Assembly (NCBI GenBank): GCA_013398015.1
Contig: VZRR01002859.1
Location: forward strand, 1,721,834 to 1,785,833
Source of the DNA: Oreocharis arfaki
Lineage: Eukaryota > Chordata > Aves > Passeriformes > Paramythiidae
Reading direction: 5' to 3'
DNA length: 64,000 nucleotides
A program made the translations under genes and the position numbers. Under the pieces are notes generated by a model. It was given only the letters and a program-made list of their open reading frames with translations. It was not told where the DNA came from and ran no database searches. Numbering within the stretch: the first letter of the stretch is position 1; each line of letters begins with the position of its first letter. Positions 1 to 13,528 of the stretch are shown here, piece by piece.

Positions 1-2239
1 ATTTCCACTCAAAGAGGGTCAAAAAAGAGAAGAGTCAGAACGAAGCACGTTTCTGACCTCTGAAGAAAAAGCACTTAGAAAGTCTAGACAGACATCTTAA
101 CTATATGTTAGTTCAGCAATATAGTATTCATCCTGTCCTCAGCTTGTAGTTCAGCTGTTGCAGGGCAGAGACTGCCATTAATGCTGAACTCTCCAGGATT
201 TGTGCCCCTATTCCTTACAAATCAGACCTATCTAGGCCCACCAGCTGCAAGCCAGTGCATCAGCTGGAGTCTGAGTGCCCAGAAAGCACTTGCTATCATG
301 ACTGCCTGCCAGCGTGCTTCTTCTGAGGGTGATGAAGGGGCTCTATCCCTGCAATTCCAGCACCACGTCTCTGAGGAAACCCTCCATGCTGCCAGATACC
401 CACTAAGCTACTGATCTGAAAATTGCCACTTGCAGCTTCTGGGGTAAGAACTCTCATAGAACTTCAGGTGTGTTTCCAGGATTTGGCCATAATCATGCTG
501 CAGGAAGTCAGTAGATTTTGCAGGGTGGTCTGAGGACACGAGTCTGTGTAAGAAACATGTGAGCTAAATCATGATTATGCCTGAAGACATTCAGCTGGTG
601 TGCTGCCTCTCTGGGGACACTCTCTTTGGTAGCTGCACCTCTGTAGGAGCTGTTGCCTCTACAGAAACACTTAAGCAGAGAACTGTTCATGCTAGGGTGC
701 ACTATTATAGAATGAAAAAACTGTTTCGAAGAAACTCTTACAGTTAAATTGAGTTGTAGCAGATGCAATGCCTGCCCTTCCCTGAAAGGCAAGTACATTT
801 TTTTAATGTGAATTATAACCTAAAACAGTATACTCTATATAAGACTGTAAGTTATAATGCATCACGACCATACATTACCTCTCTTCTACAAGTTTGGTTC
901 AGTACAGCTACATAAATTAAGTTATGGTGGTGGGTAGTTATTAATACTGAGACAGCTTTAGTATAATCTCTATGATTTCCTTGGGCCTCTCTTCATTATC
1001 ACCAATACTTTTCTGGTTTGTGATGCTTCTGAGTCTGAGGAAAATTCTCCTAGGACAGCTGATTCTGTCAACTCTCACAACACAAATGGATTTACCTTTC
1101 CTTTGACAACTATCTCTGGCCCTCAGAAAGAAGTTATTTTATTTTGAAGTCTAATAGCTTTGACTTCTGGTTTCCTGATTTTTCCTTTGTGGTACAGCCA
1201 CTAGATTGAAAACAATGTGGGTTTTTAAATCAAAGTGGAAAACAATATAGATTCCCTAACACGAAGTAAGAAGGCCAGCAACAATCCTTTCCAAGGAACT
1301 GAAATTTGTATTTGCTGTCTCCTTGCTGACCAAGGCTTTTCTTTAATACCAGTCTCTCATCAGCCTACCTATGTGCTATAGTACCACCAGTTAAAAGACA
1401 AAGATCTATATGTGTCTTTTAACCCCACACCATTGCAGAGGATAAGGAGCTATTTAGTCTGACATCCATTTTGTTAGTTTCTACCAGCAGCAGCTGGCAG
1501 ATTTCTCTGGGGTTTTCTTCAGAGCATCTGGCTTGGGTCAGGTCACTATAAAAAATTTATCAAACATCCTTTACAGGACTGGCTTGAGCTTTTTTAAATA
1601 AGGAAATCTCATCTATCTCCAGTCTTACAAAGGTTTTTTTTTTTCCATTCTGTCAACACAGAAGATATATTAAGCATTGTGTTTAATGAGATATTGAACA
1701 TCTCTTTGTTCTGAGTGTATACTGGAGCAGGCTGTGCTTAGAAAACACATCACTTAGGTTTATTTTATTCTGTGGTTGGAGTAAAAGTTGTTATGTTGTG
1801 ATAAAATATGTATTTCTTTGTTTTGGGAAGCAATAAAATGGACTAGACTCTAGGCTACATGTCAGCTGATACTGGAATGGAGCAAGACAGGCTGGGCAAC
1901 TGCGTAACCTAGATGAAATGTGGGGCTAATTATGAGGATGATTATTCAAGGAAAAGAAAGCCAAGTAGGAAGAACATAAGAACTGCCGTACTCATTCAAA
2001 ACAAATGTCTCTCTGTCTCTAAAAGTGATCGTAAGTTCACATCTAGGGAAGAATAAGAATCACATAAGCATGTATGTTTTTACCTTTAATAGTCTTCTAG
2101 CTTCTTACAGTTTTAACCCTAGATTTCCTGACTCTTTTATAGTTTGTTTATTTAGCAATCCCTTATGAATCATTCTTCCAAGTACTTTTTGCCCTGAACT
2201 TAGATAAACATCTTCCATTACTATATGTTCTGCAAGGAT
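1..2239. other. Unique 5' flanking DNA, no gene seen
   Basis: AT-rich DNA upstream of the RIMS1 promoter island. Open frames here are short, lack splice or domain context, and none resembles a known protein. There is a short poly-T run near 1630-1641. Nothing else can be supported. Confidence 0.6.
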
Positions 2240-4510
2240 TTCCACAGGTTTGGGACCCAAAGTGTGGGGAACTACCATCTCAAACTTTTGTTTGATGACG
2301 CCTAATATCCCTGGAAGGGACAGTGGATAGTTGAACTCTATCCATTTCAGTCGTGCTACTTACAGTTTTGTAGATCTCTGTCACATCCCCACAAATCATC
2401 CCTTTTTTGCAGAATTCCAGCCCACCTAATCATTCATTGTATAGAAGCTATTCTTTACTATTTGATTGTCGAAAATGTCCTTCTCTGGATCTTTTTAAAG
2501 CTTTAATGTGTCCTTTCTTAAACAAGGAGACCAAACCTGCAGATAGTATTCAAAGTACAAGAAGCATGCATTAATCCAGTGTTTTCTGTCTTGTTCTTTA
2601 CTCCTTTCTTAACAGTTCCTAACATTTGATTTATTTTTTTGATTGCTGCTGAGCACTGAGGTAGTGCTTTCTTGGAACTATTTATCCTAACCTTGAAGAC
2701 TCTCTCACTTCTGAGTGGTAATGGTCAGGTCAAAGTCCACTATTTGATATATGAAGCTAAGATTGTTTTTCACCACAGCATTTCACAAAATGTTTTATTG
2801 CTCTGTCATGAAGCCATTTTACTCCACTGTCATGAAGCTTCATAAGATATTTCAGCAGCTGTATGCTCAACCCTAGTTCCAATACCATTGATAACCGTAT
2901 CATCAGGAAACTTTGGAATCTCACTTCTCATCCCCTTTTCCACGTCATTCAGGCTTTGCTAAAGTATGTGGGTCCCAGCATGAAGTTCTGTCAAACTCTC
3001 TTCTTTTACTGAGAATTTTGGCTATTAATTCCTATTGTATTTTACTTATAGCTGTGTTTGTTCAGCTTGAAGGGAAGGCTAAAGGGAAATCTCATTGCTT
3101 TGTTTGGCTTTTTAAGATGAGATTATACAGAACACAGAAGTGAACTCATAGGTTCACACTGAAGGGAGAAGAGGTTACAGACACGAGTTGCTTCAAGGGA
3201 AATTCTGACTAGAAAAAGGGAAGACTTTTTTCACACTGCGCCAAGACACCCAAAGAGCTTGTGGGATTGCTATCCTTCAGAATATCCAAAGTTTGACTGT
3301 TCACGACCCCAAGACACCTTCTTTAAGCTGTTAGCAGGCATTACTTTGAGCAGGATGTTGGACAATATGATCTCCAGAAGTCCATTCAAACCTAAATTAT
3401 TACAGGTTTCTATGCCTTTAAGACAGAATTTTCCATCTTCTCCCATGATTTTTCAGTGTTCTTTCTTGAAGGATATTGTCAAAGTCTTTTAGAAATCCCA
3501 GTAAACTATATCAAGATCACACAGAACCTCACACTTACTAGTCATGTCAGAGTACTCCAAGAGGATTACAAGTGCCATGTTTTCTCTTTTCAACATCATG
3601 ATCATCATCAGGTGGACAGAATGAATAAACAGTGCCATTAGTAATTAATCTATTCCTTCTTCAATTTTTAGGTGTATACCAGCCCTGGTATTTGCTACTT
3701 TTCATTGTATTTCTTTGAATTGTAATCCCTTCCAAAGCTGCTTCAATTTTCAGACAAATGGTTCACTGAGCTCCCCTTAAAAATGAGGCCTGTGTTGTAA
3801 TCTCATGTCTTTTCTATAATGAATCTGGATGCTAATAATCTCTTTAGCTTCTCTCCATGGTCTTACCCTTCTGACTGCTTCTTTTCTATTCCACTTAAGT
3901 GCTACAAAATGTTTGCCAGACATTTTTCTCCTGATGTCCTAAGAGAAGAATGTAGTATTAATTTTAGCTCTTTTAGGAAAGTAGTCTGATTCTTTTTTGA
4001 TCTGCTTGATTATATTTTCACATTTCATCTACCCAAATTTATGCTCCTTTTCTTTTTATTTTTTTAAAAAATGCAACTTCTGATTTTTAAATTGCGCTTT
4101 CTGAATTCTAAGAATATGGCTTAGCCATTTCATCTTCCTTCTGCCAGTTTCCAAACCTCTTCTAAAATACAGTAAGCAATGCTATTATACTTCCACTCTG
4201 GTGTTCTCTAGCCTCTAAACTTAATTCTTTATTGCCTTAATGCCCTTTGAACACTTCCAGGGATGGTGAGGATGGCACAACTGTGGTGAAGATTTTATCT
4301 TTTGCTTTTTTGTGTCATGGATGCTGGATCTGCGTTATGATTATCTCTAGAATTGTGCTTCCAGAGGAAAGTTTGGATGAGATCTTTGTCACTATCTTGT
4401 CAAGGGCTTCATTTCCTCTTGTGGGGTTGCTAGCCAGCTGATCCAGGAGAGAATCATGGACAATTTCATCTACAGTTTATGACCCTGAGTGAGATTTCTC
4501 TCTTCTACGC
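2240..4510 (-). mobile_element. Ancient, heavily decayed CR1/L3-type LINE (antisense)
   Basis: The plus strand reads like the reverse complement of an old amniote CR1/L3-type LINE body. Recognisable pieces in order are a 'TCTGTCACATCCCC' block near 2377, a 'GATTGCTGCTGAGCACTGAG' block near 2640, an RT-derived stretch near 2930-3060, 'TTGTCAAAGTCTTTTAGAAA' near 3476, 'TTAGCTCTTTTAGGAAAGTAGTCTGATTC' divided around 3960-3990, and 'CTTGTGGGGTTGCTAG' near 4418. The order fits an antisense element running from its RT 3' part (left) towards its endonuclease part (right). The frames are completely broken. Identification rests on recalled consensus similarity, so the borders and continuity between the blocks are uncertain, and 3080-3450 is only weakly supported. 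Confidence 0.5.
4240..4269. repeat. 30-bp exact copy of a segment of the neighbouring CR1
   Basis: The 30 bases at 4240-4269 are identical to 4675-4704, which lie inside the CR1 fragment 435 bp downstream. Bases on either side of the match differ. The left copy lies inside the older LINE, so it looks like a small templated insertion rather than part of either element's normal structure. Confidence 0.85.
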
Positions 4511-4551
4511 AGTAACTGAAGTGTCTTTTTGTCCTTAGCAACCCTCTGACT

Positions 4552-5245
4552 TTAGAATCATAGAATCATTAAGATTCCAAAAGATCTCTAAGATCATCAG
4601 AGTCCAACTGTTAACTCACAGTTAACAGTGTGCTGTGGACACAAGTAAATGATATCCCCAAGTGTCATATCCACATGCCCTTTGAACACTTCCAGGGATG
4701 GTGATTCCATCTCTTCCCTGGATGGCTTGTTCCAGTGCCTGACCACTCTTTCAATGACAAAATTTTTCCTGATGTCCAGTCTAAACCTCCCACTGTAGAA
4801 GCTGAGGCCCTTTCATCTCATCCTGTCCCCTGCTACCAGGGAGAAGAGGCTGACCCCCAGTTGGCTACACTCTCCTTTCAGGCAGTTGTAGAGAGCAATT
4901 AGGGCCCCCTGAGCCTTCTCCTCTCCAGGCTAAACAACCCCAGCTCTCTCCCCTGCTCCTCATAGGGCTTGTGCTTCAGACCCTTCACCAGCTCTGTTGC
5001 CCTTCTCTGGACACACTCTGGCACCTCAATGTCCTTCCTGAACTGAGGGGCCCACAGGACTTGAGGTGTGGCCTCACCAGTGCCAAGCACAGAGGGACAA
5101 TCACGGCCTTGGTCCTTCTGGCCACACTATTGCTGATACAGGTCAGGAGCCATTGGCCTTCCTGGCCACCTGGGCACGTGCTGGCTCATGTTCAGATGGC
5201 TTCTAGCAGCTTAATTCAGCCCGTCTCTGCTCATGGCTGGAAGGC
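4552..5245 (-). mobile_element. CR1 LINE 3' fragment (antisense)
   Basis: The left end carries the reverse complement of the CR1 3' terminal repeat (AGAATCATAGAATCATTAAG), so the element points leftwards and is 5'-truncated at about 5245. The minus strand encodes the C-terminal part of CR1 ORF2 around 5090-4899, with residues such as LWAPQFRKDIEVPE and KGLKHKPYEEQ, characteristic of the region after the reverse transcriptase domain. It is a pseudogene fragment: no RT catalytic boxes remain. It sits beside the older LINE at 2240-4510. Confidence 0.93.
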
Positions 5246-8200
5246 TGATAGTGTTGACGCCATTCTATAGCCTTCCTCTTTGCATCTGGCATTTCAATCC
5301 AGCTTCTGTGCTACTTTTTATGGTGGTCAGTTTGTTAATTTATTTTGCTTCTAAGGTCTAACTAAACATAGAATTCTACTATAGCAATTACATGGTACAC
5401 TTTCTTCATCCTGTTATATTTTGTACACTAAGATCACAGCATGCCACTGGCTATTTTTGTTCCATCAGGAAAAAATAAGGAACTAAAACAGTTGTAAATT
5501 GGTAGCTGTTCAGTCATATCACCAGTAGTTTTAGTACAATTCCTTTGCTTTCAGACTGTAGCAGTTGTGACCCTGGAGCCTGCTTCTCTCACTCTACTAT
5601 TACCAACATCTAAGTTCCATCTTCTGTTTTTCTACTACTCTGCTGAGACCTGAATGCTTTCACTTTCATTGCAAAATCATTAATTCTACTCCATTTTCCT
5701 CATCCTGATAATTTTCTGTTCTGGCACTTTGATTTCATTTTTAGCCCAAAAGGTAACAATATTGACTGTAACTGAAGACATTCTGCTACTTTAAAAAATC
5801 TCCTCTCTAATTATGCCTTCACCACAAAAAGTGTTTCAACATCTATAATTCTGATTCTATTTTAAACATAAAACTACGCTTAGACAGATATTCCTTTCCA
5901 TGTTGAATACCAAGTATTGATGAGACATCACAGACCTCTCTTTTAGGAGTTCAGTACATAATTTCATACACCTTGAGATGCGGAGAAAGTCTAGCTAGAG
6001 TTTCATCTTTGTTTCAGCATTTCAGCTTTTAAAGGTGATTTGCAAAGTAATCAGTGAATATAATTCTTTGGCAACAAAATGACTCTTGGAGACCAATGGG
6101 AAGTAATCTTTGGAACATAAATCTCCAGGCATCAGTGAATTACTTACTTCAAATTTCTTCCTGTGTTATTCATTTATGAAGAATGGAACTTCATATAAAT
6201 TGTTATATTGTATTGTTTGAATGTTGAAACAAGATTATTCAGGGCAAGGCTTTTGATGGGGACACATTGATTTTGGTGCCATGGTTCTGAACTTCCTCCC
6301 TCTTCACAGTTTGGTACTTCCTTATGCATTAAAAAGTATGTGTTTACCTAAAGACTCAGAACAAATAGAGAGGATTATATATATAAGTAGATAAAAGATA
6401 TTTAACACATAAATAAGAAGCAGCTTTTTGGCAACAAAAACAACACTTTTGAAAGAGAAAAGGAAACAGCTGATTTACAGATCAATATTGAAAGAAATAC
6501 TTTAAATCACCTGTTTAAGATCACATGTTTTACTCTGTAGTGTGGTGGACTACAAGTCTTTGTTGTGACTCAGATTACAGCAACTGAAGAAAGACTAAGG
6601 GAAGTAACTACCTAGATTTTTCAGCTTGATTGTAAGAGCACCCCAGGATGTGTAATGCAAACGAATAGTAAGACCACAGGAATTGGATGTGACCCTTTGC
6701 AATTTCCTTCTCATTTCCAGTGACTCTCTTGATGACTTGGATAATGTCACACTCAATCCCTGCCTCAGCTTCCCCAGCTATAAAGGTGGTACAACTGGCT
6801 GAGAGCGGGATTATCTCTGATGTGATTTTTTCCCCTTTTTTCGGAGTACTGAATTGGAACAGAAAAAAAATCAAAATTATTTGCAAAACAAACATTCCCC
6901 AAAATGTTGCTTTGGAATTATCACAACTTTGATTTTCATGCTTTCTCTGTAATACAGCTGTGCCTCTTAAACCAAAGTGTTTGACTTGTTAAATACAATA
7001 TATATGTCACATCTTTTTCATCAGTGGTTGTTCTTTCAAGAATTTAGGATAGTATAAAGTTCAAACAAAATGAATCAAAATTAAGAAGTTCTACACCACA
7101 GAAACAAAACGTTTTTTCTCCAGTTGAACAATGCAGTAGATGCTGAAACATTCCTGACAAATGCTTTCATTTTGATGAAACTACATTTTGTTTGAAGTCA
7201 TTAACTCTGTATGCATATTGGTTTTATGACATCTGGTTGTTCTTGCCTCTCATCTGACATCTTCTTTCACAGGTAATAATTATTTTTCTGTCTGTCTTTC
7301 CTTCTCTTTTCCAAAAATGCTTTACTCCTCTTACAAATATCCTCTTTATTCCATATATTTCAAACACTCTTTTTTCTCCTCATGTTGTCTGGCTGATTAA
7401 AATAATGAAGTTAAGTTCAAAGCAACTGTTTCCAGGCTCTGCTTAGCATGAATTTTGCTATTTCTTTTTGAATGTAAGGCCTTGTGTGCCTTAAAGTTTG
7501 TTCATCTCTTCTGATTATATCCATTGGATAATTAAAGATACTTTCTCCTACAAAAATTGCTCCACTACTTTTTAAGGCAAACTGTTCCATCAGGACTCTT
7601 GTGCCCATTTTAGTACTAACACTGACTTTCACAGTATCTTGCAATTTGTGAACAGAGATGGACGAGATTATGATAAGGCTGCAATAGATTGTATGACTGA
7701 ACTTGCCCTAGCACATCCTCCACTGTATGAACAGCTTTGGAAAATGACACCGTTCTCCATCACTGCAATCCTCTTACCTGCTGCTTCCTTACAGCCTGTC
7801 AAGGGAATCAGATGTTTACTTCCAATTAGGCTTGATAAAACTGCAGGTTTCTCTTGTATTCTCTCAACAATAGTATTTCTGAGTTGCTGGCTGCTTTTGG
7901 AGGGCTTGTGGCTGCATGTATAGCAGGAGACCTCAGTGTACTTTAGCACTTTGTTAGGTGACTTAGGTCATTTAGATCTCACCCTTACTGCACTATCTAC
8001 CTGAGTCACAGCATAAAACATTCAAGATTGTATTGGAGATTTTCTTTTGGAGCAAAAATAATGTTAAGATACTTCAATTGGCAGTAAATAGATTTATTGT
8101 TATTATTATTATTATTATTAGTAGTAGTAGTAGTAGTAGTATTTTAGACATGTTTGCCAAAAACACTGGAGTAACAATAAAATTTTTATTCCAAAAATAT

Positions 8201-10739
8201 ATGGTCCACAATTGCAGAAAATGTTGTGCTATTTCAGTGCTTGAACTGAAAATTTTCTAACTTTTCCAACTCCCAGATTGCTGACTGAAAGTACTGGGCT
8301 TCTGTTTGTTCTGTCCAAACTCTTAACACTTCTCAGCCCTTCTGAAACATGAAAAAAGATACTACAAATGTAGGGTCTTTCTATGCAATGGCCATATGCA
8401 GAGTTCCCCTGAAGTAAAAGGGGGTTGAATCTGTCTACACTATCAGCTTTACACAACAGGTTCAGAAGAGGAACAAAAAAGCAGATGATGATTTTTCAGG
8501 ATGGAAGGTGGTGTCAGTTACATCACTTTTCCACTTTCTTTTAGTTAAAGGGGGGAAAGTGGAAACTGATCTTATTATCTTGGAAAATGATGTTGAACTT
8601 AAAACCTTGTTAGTATTTCTGAGTTTAAAAATCGTTATTTAACAAACACACTTGGAAAGTAGTCTGACTGAAATAAAAATCAGCTCATAACGGATTCAAA
8701 TCAGATAGGAGTTTGCAAACGCACTGGTGCACCTAAAAGGGTCTGATTTGGAGCTGCACATACAGAAACATCATGTCAGGGAGGAGGAAGGTGACAGTTC
8801 CTGTTTATGCGTTTTTGGCAAGCTGCACCTGAAGGATGGGATGATTTTCTGGAAACTGTCATGCCAGAAATACACAGCTAAACAGGAGGGAACTGAGAAG
8901 AGCAAGGAGCAAATGGAATAATTAGAGACCTATGGGGGTGGGATAGGGTTTCTAGTCTATTTTCTTAAGAAACTCAAGCTATGCCATTGCACTGCTTTTC
9001 TGTCAGTACTCCAGCAATAACATTTGAATCTCTTGACCAATTTGAAAGAAGCCGGACAAAAAAGCCGGTTTAGAAACACTGAGCTCCTGTGGGTTTTACA
9101 AAAATCAGCAACCAGATAGAGGAGACTCAGATTTGTGTGCCCAGTAAAGAACAGGTGGAAGTGTGAACTCAGCTGCACTGTTTGACACAAGAGAATCACA
9201 GCTGTCATCCAAAAGCAGGCTCCATAAGGTTTGCTGTCAATGGAACTGCTTGTTTTTTGTTTAGAGGTAGGGGCATTTATTGCTTGCCTTTTTTTTTTTT
9301 TAAATAAAAAGGTATTTAAAAGAAGCCCAAGACTTCTGCCTGAGATGATTTTTAAAATGTTAATTGCTGCAGGATATTGGCACTCATTATAAAGTTATGC
9401 ATAATACTAGATCTTGTCCAGAACAGGGCCTGAAATTCCTACCTGAAATGAAATCCCTTTGTGCCAGTGTTTTCTCTCTGCCTTGGAAAGGACTGTTTCC
9501 ATTTCTTCTCATGCTAGAGCTAGCTCTGACCTTTTTCTCCTTCTTAAAATACTGTGGTACCACCAAGCTTAAAGAAATGAAAAGTCATGAGTCAGATGCC
9601 AAAAAACCCCCTGCTCTTGAAAATTATGATATGTTGATAAAATATATTTTACTTTGAATTTGGTCAGTCTTTGAAATTTTTTAAATCCTTCAACATCTTG
9701 AGAAAGAGAGAAGTCTCAATGTCCCACTTTCATTAACTTACTGTGAGAAATTACTTTGAGCCCTTGATGCTACAGGATATTTCATCCTTCATGGCTGTCC
9801 CTTAAATGGCAAACCCACTGAGACTGAAAACTCCAATGCAGCTTTCACTGTCCCCCAGTCTTCCATCAGTCTGAGAAAGAGCACCGCTCTTCTAGGCAAG
9901 GAACCTACTGGAAAACCCTCTGAATTGCTTGTTTCTTCTTTAAGTTTGCCTCACGCAAGGAAACAAACAACCATGATTGCTTACAGCTAGTGAAAAAGGA
10001 GTATTAGTGGAACTGAGAAATTTAGTGTGGCATTTGGTCAACACAAAGGGAAGATATAGGGGAGAAGGAAGGTTCCTAAGATTGAGGGGAGGTCTAGAAT
10101 CATAAAGAAATATGCATTTGTCATGCGGAGGCCGTATGTTACGATGCCCTACACATGACAAGTGAACATTTGTTGTTATGAACTGAGAAGAAAAGGTCAT
10201 GGATTCCATTATAATGATTGGCTTTTCAAGCTTAGAAAAGTCATTTACATGATATGTGACAATAGCTATATTGATATTCCATTTCTAGATTTCACAGCAG
10301 TCTTCTCTAGACAGGACTTCAGAGAAATTGATTTAATAGGATGCCTATCAGTGACAAGACTTCGGATGTTACTAAGCAAAGGTAATTCTTACTAACCAGG
10401 CAATGAAATTCTCTTCCAGGCTCTCATCTATCATTCCAACTTTGGGATATAATATATTGAACTAGACTGAGCTTCCCACACACTGTTGATTGGACAACAG
10501 TGTCAGATATTTCATGATTACAAAACAAATGTGTGCAAATCAGAAAAGGACTACTAAAGGCTGGAAATACTGACAATAAGAGCTCAGTCTCTTCATGTAG
10601 ACCAAAAAATGAGGTGACTTTTATGGTTTTTTTTTTTATTTCTCTCTAGTAAATTCTACTGCTTTTTTAGAAAAACAACACAAAATCATTTGCTTCGTCT
10701 AGGATTTAGTAGACATTAGGAAAAACGTTGCCAAAAGCC
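5246..10739. other. Unique 5' flanking DNA, no gene seen
   Basis: Mostly AT-rich unique sequence. It contains the compound (TTA)n/(GTA)n microsatellite listed separately and a poly-T/A tract near 9288-9310. Two adjoining minus-strand frames (7417-7644 and 7668-7949) look protein-like in composition, but no family is recognised and they are not called as genes. Confidence 0.55.
8096..8142. repeat. Compound trinucleotide microsatellite (TTA)n-(GTA)n
   Basis: About eight TTA units run directly into about seven GTA/TAG units without interruption. The switch of phase at about 8120 suggests a point change that was then itself amplified. Confidence 0.95.
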
Positions 10740-11293
10740 TGAGAGAGGTGAGCCTTCCCATCTGCTCAACACTGTTAAAGCCACACCTGGAGTGACAATT
10801 CTAGTTCATGGCTCCCCAGCATAAGAAAGACATAGACATAGAACAGCTGGTCAAGTGAAGGGCAAGGAAGATAGTTTAGGAATTGAAGCATGTCATATGA
10901 GAAAATGCTGAGGGATGGAACTAGTTAGCCTAGAGAACAGAAGGCTCAGAGGCCTCTTATAGATGTGAATAAATATCTGATGAGAGGGTATAAGCAAGAC
11001 TGAGTCAGGCTCTTTTCAGCGGTGCCCAGTGACAGAGGAAGCAGCAATGGACAGAAACTGAAATACAGGGGGTCTTGTCTGAACACGAGAAAACACTTTT
11101 TTACTGTACAGGTGACTAAGCACTGGCACAGGTAGCCCAGAGAGGCTGTGGAGTCCCCATCCTTGGAGAATCTCAAAGCCATCTGGATGCAGTCTTTAGC
11201 AACCTGCTCTAGCTGACCCTGCTTGACCAGGTTGGCTGGACCAGATGTCCTCCAGTGGTGCCTTCCAACCTGAATCTTTCTGTGATTATGTGC
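10740..11293 (+). mobile_element. CR1 LINE 3' fragment, different subfamily
   Basis: The plus strand follows the 3' part of CR1: 'CACACCTGGAGTGAC' near 10783, the 'TGAGTCAGGCTCTTTTCAG' block near 11000, the 'CACTGGCACAGGTAGCCCAGAG' block (about 11120) and the 'CCTTCCAACCTGAATCTTTC' end near 11262. The tail is TCTGTGATTATG rather than ATTCTATGATTCT, which places it in another, more diverged subfamily than the 4.5 kb copy. It is 5'-truncated and non-coding. Confidence 0.9.
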
Positions 11294-13139
11294 TTTTCAA
11301 AACAGTTTTAGTCACAATATTGGCTTGGTGCAAGTCCACACTCCAACTTCCATAACCTTTTCAACCTGTATTCTGCAAGAGTTTTCAGCTTTCCCTTTTA
11401 AGTGATAAGAAACTATATATAAAACACTCTTTGTATTCATTTTGTATTTTCCATAGAGCAGTAAAAATTCACATGCTTGACCCAGCATAAAGCAATTAAC
11501 ACAAATACAGAATAGATATAAATAACTGTGTCAGTAATTAATAAGCAGAAAGGTGAGTAGGATAACTTAACCTCATATATTTTCTTCATAAAATTATCTT
11601 GGAGACACTTGGATCTTATGGTCTTAAACCTTTTATATTTTGGTTAATTTGGGCTTAAAGCTGTGATTATTGAACACTAAGGCCATTGCTCTAGTGAATG
11701 CAGTTACTTGATCTGCATCCTTTAATTGGAATATGCAGGTCTACCCAAGTTATCTGAAGGACTGAGTATGGACTACCTATGGATACTTCTAACAACATAA
11801 TCATGATGTCTAGTATTACCATTCCAGTCATGCTTTAGTTATTTCTGATACTAAACATATGGTGGTACCTCACTTTCTTCTCATCATCTTATTTTTTTCA
11901 GACTTGCTTCCTTTAGTTTTGAAGTGGCTGCCTGTTGTTAATGAATGGATAAATTCTTCAGCACCAGCCTGTTACATGAAGGCTATCTTCCCTGCCGGTC
12001 ACAGATAGCAGGAAATGATTTTATTGATTTGTTAGTACTTAGCTAGAAGGATTACATCTAGCAGTAATAATGTGGCCATGCCCTGGGACAAATCACCACA
12101 CGAGTTAGTGGAGGGCCTGTGTCTTAAAGTGAGTGTGACATTATTATATTTACCAGCTTTTCATAGTGCTTTGCTTATTAACACCACTGTAATCTCCTCT
12201 GAGCCATCTGTCCGTCATTCAAGTTACCGTTTCCTTCATGTGCTGGAAAAGTTGGGAGACTTCAGTTTCTGAACTGAACTTGGACATTATCCTACAAAAA
12301 TTCTAGTGGTAAAAATAGTGCTTATTATGTTTTTTCTTTATAATTTGTGTTAGCAAATTGTGTCCTGCAGAAAATCTCTTGGGGGGACACAAGCAGATGG
12401 CCACAGTAATTGCTCTCAAATTCAAAGGGTCATGAAGGTTCATGGCTTTCAGAATTTGTGTGAGAGGTATCAGTGTGGCTAGGAGAAATCTGGTCGCTCT
12501 CTCTGTTCCAAACTTGGCAAGTTCGGCAGAAAGAAGCATTGAACACTGCCAGCATAGATTTTTTTCCCCCCCTCTGGTTTGTGCTCATCAGACGATCTGT
12601 CTAGAAACCAGAACTGTTTCCATACTGTGACCTCAGCAGAAGCACGACTGAGAGGTCCTAAGTGTCAGCATGTGTTAGTGGTAGTTCACATTTTACTTGA
12701 AAGTGCAGTTTTCTCTGTATTTTAGCTTTGCATTTCTACATAGCTTGAATGATTTCATTCACTGACAGGCACATGTGTGAACAGAGGACGCTTCAGAGCT
12801 GTAGGCATGAGCTTTTGGCCAGCGGATTACATGCAGATGATCTCCTGTAGAGAAGCGCTGTTGCATTCATTACCAGCTCCCCAAGATGAAGTCACTAAGA
12901 GCTGGTGGACCAAAAATTGGCAGGGAAGCCATCTCTCTCTGGACATGACGTTTTGTTTTACTGTGCACTAACCCCTCAGTTGAGCAGTCGGCACTGTGAC
13001 ATGTTTCGTGGCCAGTTTTAGTGGGTCATAGTGGTTAAAAAACGGGTCTGATAAATAAGAGCACTTGTCACTCGCGTGGGAGGTGTGTGTGGACCATGGC
13101 ATGGGTGGCATTAACGGGGTTTAAGAAGCGTATGAAGAA
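11294..13139. other. Unique DNA immediately upstream of the RIMS1 CpG island
   Basis: AT-rich sequence grading into the GC-rich island at about 13140. No repeat, RNA gene or credible ORF is seen. Distal promoter elements could lie here, but none is identified with confidence. Confidence 0.5.
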
Positions 13140-13528
13140 AGTGCTGAAGCGTGGGACCCTCAGGAAGGGACGGCCGAGCGATGACAGCGCTGGCTAACGG
13201 CAAGGGGGCTGCAGCTGGGGCCAGCACGGCTCACGCCCGAGGGAGTGGCGGCAGCACTGGGAGCCCAAGGCTTCCCGGCGCCCCAGGCAGCCCCGCAGCA
13301 AACCCGCACCCTCCCACGGGTGGCCCTGCCTCGGGCGAGCCGGCAGTCCTGGCGGGAACCCGGGCGAGCACCTGCGGTGAGGAAATCTGGAGGAGGACGT
13401 GAGGAGGACGTGCGGCCGCCGGACGAGCCCGGGGGACGGCGGGGAGAGAGAGGCACGGCCGGCCCGGGTGCCGGGCAGGGGCAGAGGCAGCGGCGCCGCG
13501 CCTCGGACTCCGCCTCACCGGCACCGAG

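Noticed and set aside
7417..7949. Two adjoining minus-strand frames (7417-7644 and 7668-7949) that could be a decayed coding remnant
   Set aside because: Composition looks protein-like, but they are in different phases, no family is recognised, and there is no splice or poly-A context. Chance ORFs of this size are expected in 64 kb.
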